NCBI GenBank assembly: GCA_036378735.1 | Contig: DASUVX010000043.1 | Span: 1-10,799 of the forward strand | DNA length: 10,799 bases | Origin: GCA-003244245 sp036378735 | GTDB taxonomy: Bacteria; Actinomycetota; Actinomycetes; Mycobacteriales; Pseudonocardiaceae | Direction: 5' to 3' | Shown here: in pieces, positions 6,093 through 10,799 of the stretch | How the letters are laid out: each line of letters opens with the position of its first letter | Numbering within the stretch: the stretch's first letter is position 1 | Notes under the pieces: generated by a model | What the model was told of the DNA's origin: nothing | The model's database searches: none | Seen by the model: the letters and a program-made list of their open reading frames with translations, nothing else | Made by a program: the position numbers and the translations under genes

Positions 6093-6278
6093 TCAGCAGT
6101 CCCGTCGACGAGATCCCGCGTCATCGGCCACGTTGTCCCCGTTGACGTTGGTCGATGCTTTGCGAAGCTGCGCGAGGTAGTCAGCGTCGGCGTAGAGCTG
6201 AGCGGCGAGAGCCGGATCGTCTGCGGCATGGTGGTCAGCGACCTCGCGCAGCTTTGCCTCGTCACGGCGGGTGGTCAT
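6093..6278 (-). CDS. Small acidic/helical protein (61 aa) coupled to the PAP2 gene
   Basis: The ATG at 6278 follows GAGG with a 5-base gap and lies only 8 bases after the stop of the PAP2 gene, so the two are probably one operon. The protein (MTTRRDEAKLREVADHHA...) is charged and helical, with ALAAQLYADADYLAQLRKAS in the middle and a polar tail ending SRRRDC. No signal peptide or membrane segment is present and no family is recognised. A TTG four codons upstream is a possible but weaker start. Confidence 0.7.
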   Translation of the reverse strand: MTTRRDEAKLREVADHHAADDPALAAQLYADADYLAQLRKASTNVNGDNVADDAGSRRRDC

Positions 6279-6286
6279 TGGTTGCC

Positions 6287-6994
6287 TCAATCCTGTGGGG
6301 GGACGGATCGATGGGACACCGGCGTCGGGGTCGGGGCGCTGCGCGGCAGGCGTGCCAGCAGCGCGGCGGCGCTGACCCAGGCCAGTCCCAGTGCCACGCC
6401 GGCGGCAACGTCACTGGGATAGTGCACACCCAGCAGCACGCGGGATACCGCCACGGCGCCGACCAGCAACGCTGCGCCAGTCACCAGCACCAGCCGCGCC
6501 CACCGCGCCACCCCGGCCACCCCCAGCAGCGCCAGCGCCCCGTACACCGCAGCCGAGCCGCCCGCATGCCCGGACGGAAAACTGTAGCCCGAGGCGTGCG
6601 CGACCGGGTCGACCAGAGCGGGTCGCGGCCGGGCCACGAACGCCTTGACCGCTGACTCGCAGACCAGCTCACCCACGCGAGCTGCCGCTATCACCACGGC
6701 GGCCCGCCACCACCTCAAGACCAGCAGCAGCACTACCACGACGGCAGCGACCGCGTCGACTACCACCGGGCTGCCGGTCGCCGTGGCGGTCTTCGCGGCA
6801 GTCAGCAGCCAGGGCTGGGTGAGCACATCGCGGTGCGCCGCGGTCTCGGCAGCCTGGTCACCGGCCCACAACACGGGCCAGTGGCTGGCCACCAGGCCGG
6901 CCACCATCGCGAACACGACGACACAGCTGGTCGTGCTCCCACCCAGGAGGCGCGGGGGACATTTCAGGGGCTGCACTGGCCGCACGGATCCCAT
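6287..6994 (-). CDS. PAP2-family membrane phosphatase
   Basis: This integral membrane protein of 235 residues has about six hydrophobic segments. All three motifs of the PAP2 superfamily are present: K117AFVARPRP, PSGHA at 140-144, and SRVLLGVHYPSD at 184-195, whose His143, Arg185, His191 and Asp195 form the phosphohistidine active site. Such enzymes remove phosphate from lipid phosphates such as phosphatidate, undecaprenyl or decaprenyl pyrophosphate, or prenylated sugar phosphates, at the outer face of the membrane. The substrate cannot be read from sequence. The ATG at 6994 is chosen because CGAGGA precedes it by about 7 bases; a TTG at 7030 would add 12 residues. A 6-bp stem-loop (7022-7038) lies in the leader. 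Confidence 0.92.
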   Translation of the reverse strand: MGSVRPVQPLKCPPRLLGGSTTSCVVVFAMVAGLVASHWPVLWAGDQAAETAAHRDVLTQPWLLTAAKTATATGSPVVVDAVAAVVVVLLLVLRWWRAAVVIAAARVGELVCESAVKAFVARPRPALVDPVAHASGYSFPSGHAGGSAAVYGALALLGVAGVARWARLVLVTGAALLVGAVAVSRVLLGVHYPSDVAAGVALGLAWVSAAALLARLPRSAPTPTPVSHRSVPPQD

Positions 6995-7106
6995 GATCGA
7001 ATCCTCGCGCATCACCACCCGAAGCACCAATCGTGCTTGACGAGCTCGGCGTCCTTGACCACCGGAGACCTGTTGTCGCCATCCCCCGTCGGGTCCGAGC
7101 GGGCGT

Positions 7107-7727
7107 TTAAGGGAGGACGTGGAGATCCTTGCCGAGCTGGTACCAGTCGGTGGCGATGCGCTGCTGCGCCTCCGGCAACGTGATCTTCCCCAGGCAGACG
7201 GTGTCGTGCGCGGCGCCTTCTACGGTGTCTTTCTCATTCGGTGACGCATGCGGCTGCGGCCAGAGGTTTTGCGGGTCGCGGGGTGCTCCCCCGAGCGCGA
7301 GCGGGATGAGGTGGTCTTCCTCGAAGGTTGCCGGGGAGCCGGTGTCGCCGTAGGCCCGCATTTGCACCCGCTTGAGCGCGTCGGTATACGCCGGAGGGGG
7401 GCGGATTTGGGTGGTATGCGCGACCGGGCACAGCTGCGCCAGGGACAGACCACCGTCAGTGGCCCCAGGAGTGCAGGCCGGGTCAGGTTCCCACGCCTGC
7501 GGGTCGGTGACGCTGACGTGCCTGGCATGGCAGCTCCCGGCAGGAATCGCGGCCACCGTCGCCACGATGTCGGCGTCCTGCGGCGCCAGGGGCGCAGCGG
7601 TACTGGTCGGCGGCTGGCTGACCGTGCCCGTCGTCGGCGACGATGATCTGCTGGTGGTTGGGGAGCCGCACCCAGCCAGCGCAACCCCGACAACGGCGAT
7701 GATGGTCGGTACGGCGGCCCGTCGCAT
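7107..7727 (-). CDS. Lipoprotein with HNH-like DH...NLWP domain
   Basis: The ATG at 7727 gives 206 residues: MRR, then a hydrophobic core and lipobox LAGC (Cys20), predicting export and lipid anchoring. A Ser/Thr/Pro-rich spacer (21-50) follows. The folded part (55-206) has four cysteines (66, 85, 100, 178) and the core EEDHLIPLALGGAPRDPQNL, then WPQP and NEKD. DHxIPLxLGG...NLWP...KD resembles the HNH/ββα-metal nuclease signature of a group of actinobacterial exported proteins. A nuclease activity outside the cell is plausible but unproven. An in-frame GTG three codons upstream is an alternative start. The gap to the PAP2 gene downstream is 112 bases, so linkage is uncertain. Codon bias is typical of the genome. 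Confidence 0.82.
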   Translation of the reverse strand: MRRAAVPTIIAVVGVALAGCGSPTTSRSSSPTTGTVSQPPTSTAAPLAPQDADIVATVAAIPAGSCHARHVSVTDPQAWEPDPACTPGATDGGLSLAQLCPVAHTTQIRPPPAYTDALKRVQMRAYGDTGSPATFEEDHLIPLALGGAPRDPQNLWPQPHASPNEKDTVEGAAHDTVCLGKITLPEAQQRIATDWYQLGKDLHVLP

Positions 7728-7845
7728 GATGTTCACAGTCCCGGGGTTGGGTTCGGTGGCGGTCCGATCGGCCCGCAACCAGACAGCAGCTGACGTCTGT
7801 CCCGGCTGTCCCACCTGAGCGGACCCGGACAGAGATATCCGGGAC

Positions 7846-8033
7846 TCAGCGCAGGATCGCCAGCACCGCCGACGGGGCGTTCGTCGCACGTGATCAGCAT
7901 CCGCGGCGAGGATCTCCTGGTCGCCCCGGGAAACGGGAGTGATCGGGCAGTCGATCTCCAACCAGTACCAGGGCCCGCCCGCGGTCAGTGCTGGCGGTTC
8001 GGCCGGCGGGATGTCCGCGACGGGCCCCGCCAT
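7846..8033 (-). pseudogene. Possible small frameshifted ORF
   Basis: From the ATG at 8033 the frame reads MAGPVADIPPAEPP, then GGPWYWLEIDCPITPVSRGD and QEILAADADHV with strongly GC-rich third positions, then loses coding character. A second frame takes over with TNAPSAVLAILR and a stop at 7846-7848. One lost base between about 7905 and 7880 would join them into a protein of roughly 60 residues. The first frame also runs open into the lipoprotein gene, so an unbroken longer reading exists, but it would bury the signal peptide. No ribosome binding site or family is visible. Confidence 0.25.
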
Positions 8034-8055
8034 TCCTGTCAGTCTGTCGGCCCGG

Positions 8056-8107
8056 CGTGGGCGGGTGGCTCGCACTCCCCGTCAACGGAGGAGGTCACCC
8101 GCCCACG
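8056..8107. repeat. 12-bp inverted repeat downstream of the His-rich gene
   Basis: CGTGGGCGGGTG at 8056-8067 pairs perfectly with CACCCGCCCACG at 8096-8107 across 28 bases. It starts 17 bases beyond the minus-strand stop at 8125 and may terminate that transcript. The loop holds GGAGGAGG on the plus strand, but no start codon at a useful distance. Confidence 0.7.
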
Positions 8108-8124
8108 TTCTTACCGGGCTATCC

Positions 8125-8280
8125 CTAGTGGCTGTGGCAGTGATCGCTGTGGCGGTGATGCTTATGCCCGTGGTTGTGTTCGTGCTTGTGCTCCTCGTGG
8201 TGGTGTTCGTGCTTGCGCTCCTTGTGCTGATGTTCGTGGGCGCCGAAAAGGGCACTTCCGAAAATGTCCGAAACTCGCAT
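8125..8280 (-). CDS. Histidine-rich small protein (51 aa), probable metal binder
   Basis: The ATG at 8280 follows GGGGAG with a 6-base gap. The 51-residue frame starts MRVSDIFGSALFG, a short amphipathic segment, then becomes a charged His-rich tail in which 18 of the 51 residues are His, with Glu, Lys and one Cys (C48). Examples are HEHQHKERKHEHHHEEHKH and HGHKHHRHSDHCHSH. Alternating His of this kind binds Ni2+, Zn2+, Cu2+ or Co2+ in other bacterial proteins (Hpn, HypB and ZnuA His loops). Storage, buffering or delivery of such a metal in the cytoplasm is the likely role; there is no signal peptide. The opposite strand reads as a Val/Leu-rich pseudo-membrane protein, which is only the shadow of CAC/CAT codons. 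The upstream palindrome (8304-8320) suggests regulation. Confidence 0.78.
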   Translation of the reverse strand: MRVSDIFGSALFGAHEHQHKERKHEHHHEEHKHEHNHGHKHHRHSDHCHSH

Positions 8281-8303
8281 TTTGTGCTCCCCTCATTCTT
8301 CAC

Positions 8304-8320
8304 CTGGGAACTTTTCCCAG
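8304..8320. promoter_or_regulatory. Interrupted palindrome CTGGGAA-CTT-TTCCCAG, candidate operator
   Basis: Perfect 7-bp arms with a 3-base centre lie 23 bases before the start of the His-rich gene. The 11-base half CCTGGGAACTT at 8303-8313 occurs again at 8358-8368. A repeated half site plus a full palindrome in front of a metal-binding gene fits a repressor operator, but the motif is not one I can assign. It could also form a hairpin in the leader RNA. Confidence 0.5.
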
Positions 8321-8368
8321 CAGCAGCTCGGCGGGCGACCAGCCAGTTCGACATCAGCCTGGGAACTT

Positions 8369-8918
8369 CCTGCCATGACCCACAAGGACGCGGTGGACAA
8401 GTGAGGTACTCCAGGACTTCGGCGATCTATCTTCACCCGCGTCAGTGCATGCTGTCTTCGCCTGTGCCCGCCACAGCTCGATCATGACACCCCTCGACGT
8501 CGGATAGCTCTGACCCCGCCCGGCCGCTCGGCGGACCCTACCCCTACCCGACAAGCTCGTGCGTGACACACCTGACTGGGGCTGCGACCGGCTATCACAT
8601 CGGAGATCGTGGTAGTCGGTGCCCTCTACGATCATCGTCGTGGCCACATGACCAGCAACATGACCAGGACCGTGCCGGCCATGACGACCGCGAGCTGCTG
8701 CAGCGCGCCGCTGCTCACCCGGTCATTGTCCGGACCGACCGTGCTCAGAGTCGGGCGGGGTCCACCACGGTCACGTCACCTGTGGCTGGGTGCCCTCAGG
8801 TCAGCAGGAGATCAGGTCGGTACCCTAGATTCGCCGCCCGGCCTTCCCAGTTGTCTATGCGGGTCCGATGAGCGGTCAGAAGAAACGATCAAGACGGGAG
8901 TCACCGCTGGATCGAGGA
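8369..8918. other. 550 bases with no confident gene
   Basis: Open frames on both strands lack ribosome binding sites, motifs and coding bias, except for the tiny minus-strand frame listed separately at 8632-8718. The right end should contain transcription end signals of the gene stopping at 8919; only a weak AGCGGT/ACCGCT pair about 30 bases apart is seen. Confidence 0.4.
8632..8718 (-). CDS. Possible 28-residue single-pass membrane peptide
   Basis: A GTG at 8718 opens MSSGALQQLAVVMAGTVLVM, then LLVMWPRR and a stop. This is one clean hydrophobic helix with a positive C-terminal end, the shape of many small bacterial membrane peptides, and third positions are GC-rich. The ribosome binding site is weak and the peptide is very short, so chance remains a serious alternative. 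Confidence 0.25.
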   Translation of the reverse strand: MSSGALQQLAVVMAGTVLVMLLVMWPRR

Positions 8919-9329
8919 TTAGTAGGACAAGTCCGCGTCGTAAGGGCCACCGGGCGACCCACTGGGGCTGGCCGCGCAGACATGGAACTGGGTACCAGCG
9001 AGGACGTCATTGACCAGGATTGCGGTGGTCTTTCCCGCGTTGACCATTTTCTGCTCACCAAAATACTTTCCGTTTTTGGCGTCTTGAAGCCTGACCAGCA
9101 GCCGACCGGCCGGGGCGTGGTTGAGCACCATGCTGATGCTGCCCGGCAGGCCCTTGGTGTGGGTGTTGACTCCGCAGAGCAATTGACCGGAGTTCCCCGC
9201 TGTTCCGGTGATGTGGTGCACGGCGGCCCGGGCGACCGCCGGGGACGCTGCGGCCTCCCCACCGACCAGGCCAATGATCCCTACAGCGAGCACCAACGCG
9301 GGTGCCAACCTTGCCGCCTGGGCTGTCAT
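8919..9329 (-). CDS. Secreted two-cysteine protein (136 aa)
   Basis: The ATG at 9329 follows AAGGAG with a 7-base gap. Residues 1-28 form a signal peptide: MTAQAARLAP, hydrophobic core ALVLAVGIIGLVGG, then AAA as a signal peptidase I site. The mature part of about 108 residues looks β-rich and has exactly two cysteines (52 and 118) that could form a disulfide; features include GKYFGEQKMVNAGKTTAILV near 87-106. No lipobox or transmembrane anchor is present. I do not recognise the family; it resembles the many small exported actinobacterial proteins of unknown role. It is monocistronic as far as can be seen. Confidence 0.8.
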   Translation of the reverse strand: MTAQAARLAPALVLAVGIIGLVGGEAAASPAVARAAVHHITGTAGNSGQLLCGVNTHTKGLPGSISMVLNHAPAGRLLVRLQDAKNGKYFGEQKMVNAGKTTAILVNDVLAGTQFHVCAASPSGSPGGPYDADLSY

Positions 9330-9926
9330 GACGCTGCTCCTTCAGACTCTAGGAACCATCTGGACCAGAGCGTGGCGCAGGGCCACGCCCCGCGAGAGTG
9401 CGACGCTCACCGCCACAGCCGCAGAACACCGATGCTGGTGAAGGTGACCGGCTGTCTTGACGACCCGCCGCCGTAGGGACGCGAACCCGCACCGGCCAGG
9501 TCATCCCGACTCCGGCGCCGGTAAAGATAGCGTGCCTGCCGACAGGACTACGCCCGGCCATCGCTTGATCGTGCAGGCACACCCGAGGCGCAATCCCAGA
9601 CACACGCCGATCTCGCTGTAGGCAAACACCACAGACGATCTCGTGGATCAACGCAGGCGCCCATTGGCGCTGCACATCCCCATGCTGCGCGCCCGATGCT
9701 CCAGCGCTACTGCACGCCCCGAATTCGACCGCGCCCACGTCCACCAACCCACCGACACCACGGCCACACCGAGCTATCGCCCAAACCGGACTGATGCCAC
9801 ACCAAGGATTTATTACAGGCGTAGCCGTCCAGATCGACGCTTACGTGATCATCGTCAGCGAGTCGTCAGCGGAAGCAACACAACCAGTACGCACTGGCCG
9901 CTACACATCGGAAACGTCACCACAGT
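9330..9926. other. About 600 bases without a supported gene
   Basis: The left part should contain the promoter of the secreted protein gene on the minus strand; TATCTT at about 9530-9525 fits the mycobacterial -10 pattern but has no clear partner. A long minus-strand frame (9349-9747) and a plus-strand frame from 9643 have Arg/Pro/Ser-rich shadow composition and no motifs. The right part may contain decayed catalytic-domain sequence of the integrase remnant: SLNCGDVSDV can be read on the minus strand just below 9927. Confidence 0.4.
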
Positions 9927-10100
9927 TCAGCGACACTCCCATGTACGCCAACTGGCGCGTTGGTACTCGCGTTGCCAGCCGGTGATCCGGGCCGGGTTGC
10001 GGTCGATGATCCCGTCGCGGAGGGCTTGTTCCTTCACACGTACGAGGACTGCAAGGCTATTTTTCACTGTCGATCGGCTGCAGGGTTCCCAAGCTCCAAA
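9927..10100 (-). pseudogene. Remnant of a phage-type tyrosine integrase
   Basis: Between in-frame stops at 10101 and 9927 the minus strand encodes 57 residues without a start codon. The run RSTVKNSLAVLVRVKEQALR followed by DGIIDRNPARITGWQREYQ is the typical end of the helical core-binding domain of tyrosine recombinases, where xxDGxIDRNPA is a hallmark. The catalytic domain (Arg...His-x-x-Arg...Tyr) is missing; beyond 9927 only fragments appear. The upstream N-terminal arm-binding part is also lost. This is a dead integrase that marks a former prophage or integrative element. Family call is confident although only a fragment remains. Confidence 0.75.
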
Positions 10101-10188
10101 TCAACTACGGTGCCTCCGGCAGGCCTCAGCTCCGTGCAGACCTCATCCAGCACGACCGAGGAGGCAAGGCACGCCCCACCGCACCACC

Positions 10189-10450
10189 ATGCGCTGTCTG
10201 ACCGTCGTGGGCGCCTTTACCCGCGCTGGCAACCACTGCCGTGCTAGCAGCATCACCTGCTGCGGCGGCGGACACTGACGTGGTCGCGTTTGCCCGCGGG
10301 GCGATCCACGCGACACCGGCCCTGGGCGGCCGCGTGGCTAGCTGCGGTCGTGCCTGGTCAGCATTACACCGGTCAATGGTGGACCACCGGAGACCTGGTC
10401 AACGACCATGGCATTGCCAATCGCAACTGGGTGACGCTTGGGTCATCGGC
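10189..10450 (+). pseudogene. Possible exported protein gene with frameshifts
   Basis: The ATG at 10189 reads MRCLTVVGA. Dropping one T from CCTTTACC near 10215-10218 continues it as LPALATTAVLAASPAAAADT, which makes a complete signal peptide with an AAA cleavage site, followed by DVVAFARGAIHATPALGGRV. A second shift near 10340 leads to VVPGQHYTGQWWTTGDLVND and HGIANRNWVTLG, in which codon choice is again coding-like. No single frame covers the gene and the 3' end meets the convergent PH-domain gene. No close ribosome binding site is present; GAGGAGG is about 25 bases upstream. No family is recognised. Confidence 0.35.
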
Positions 10451-10799
10451 TCACCGGCCAAGCCTGCGGCGACCGTGGCGGGAACGCCGAGGTGGTTCCA
10501 ACATATGGGAACGGGTTCGCGTCTTGTCGCCAAAGACCAGCTGCGAGACCGCCATGAAGACCTCCTCAGGCCTGGGCAAATACTTGATCATCTCCAGGTC
10601 CTGCTTCTGCCCCGCAGACTCCACCCTCAAAGTGCCGTAACCGAGTATCTGCCCCAATAAAGGCCGCAGGTAGCTCATATCGGTCACCTTGGTAATGGGC
10701 ATCATGGAGTTTTTCGTCTCAATGATCCCACTGTTGATCATCAAGCGTTTATCGGTGACGATGAGAACCTCATGCCACCAGTGCAACACCTTCCACGCC
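10451..10799 (-). CDS. Bacterial PH-domain (DUF304/YdbS-like) protein, 5' end outside the window
   Basis: The minus-strand frame is open from the right edge (AWKVLHWWHE...) to TGA at 10451. WWHEVLIVTDKRLMINSGII, then MMPITKVTDMSY, PLLGQILGYGTLRVESAGQ and the end of the domain near VFGDK match the bPH2 domain of DUF304 proteins. There VTDKRL begins the β-sheet and LGYGTLxVESAG its final strands. Family members carry two N-terminal membrane helices, which would lie beyond the edge. Function is poorly known; some act in membrane or stress contexts. The last 23 residues (TRTRSHMLEPPRRSRHGRRR...) are very basic and unlike the domain, so the 3' end may be extended by a frameshift or by the convergent broken gene. 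Confidence 0.85.
   Translation of the reverse strand, partial: AWKVLHWWHEVLIVTDKRLMINSGIIETKNSMMPITKVTDMSYLRPLLGQILGYGTLRVESAGQKQDLEMIKYLPRPEEVFMAVSQLVFGDKTRTRSHMLEPPRRSRHGRRRLGR

Noticed and set aside
7728..8075. N-terminal extension of the HNH-like lipoprotein to 322 residues
   Set aside because: It would place a complete lipobox signal peptide in the middle of the protein; the start at 7727 is far more sensible.
8082..8378. Plus-strand Val/Leu-rich frame resembling a membrane protein over the His-rich gene
   Set aside because: It is the reverse complement of CAC/CAT histidine codons, giving GTG/ATG; it has no start with a ribosome binding site, while the minus-strand gene does.
9643..10278. 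211-codon plus-strand frame
   Set aside because: Arg/Pro/Thr-rich composition without motifs; lies opposite the recognisable integrase remnant.

Overview
The window looks like accessory chromosome (or a large plasmid) of a high-GC actinobacterium, most likely a nontuberculous Mycobacterium. The reasons are a DUF6131-type 51-residue membrane protein, a DUF4190 protein, many short lipoprotein or secreted proteins, a tRNA-Tyr-like gene and GTG starts with Shine-Dalgarno motifs. Identifications come from reading motifs only; no database search was possible.

Layout. (1) Left edge, minus strand: a metal-transport operon, read as a 39-residue proline-rich leader ORF, then a soluble PRC/MgtE-N/CBS protein, then (ATGA overlap) an NRAMP-family transporter that runs off the window. 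(2) 1830-3310: a poorly coding stretch holding a possible broken lipoprotein gene, a perfect 26-bp palindrome, a strong terminator hairpin, a decayed copy of a tRNA-Tyr 3' end and a small frameshifted ORF. (3) 3318-3933: a DUF4190 envelope protein gene broken by one extra T. It faces a convergent gene (4302-4772) for a Gln-rich coiled-coil protein with an in-frame 15-bp minisatellite. (4) 5198-5280: a diverged tRNA-Tyr(GUA) gene; its 3' half and flank match, in inverted orientation, the decayed copy at 2821-2895. (5) 5381-6994, minus strand: a PAP2 phosphatase, a 61-residue soluble protein and two small membrane proteins. (6) 7107-8280, minus strand: a lipoprotein with an HNH-like DH...NLWP motif and, upstream, a 51-residue peptide with 18 histidines that follows a good ribosome binding site and a CTGGGAA inverted repeat. 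(7) 8919-9329: a secreted two-cysteine protein. (8) 9927 to the end: a tyrosine-integrase remnant, a broken exported-protein gene and the 3' part of a bacterial PH-domain protein.

The common theme is metal handling and cell-envelope proteins on a region marked by integration scars (integrase remnant, tRNA-Tyr duplication, several broken ORFs). No known defence or secretion system is visible. The best candidates for something undescribed are the His-rich peptide with its palindromic leader and the proline-rich leader ORF in front of the MgtE-like/NRAMP-like pair. Several frameshifts fall at short T runs, so base-calling error should be excluded before calling those genes dead.
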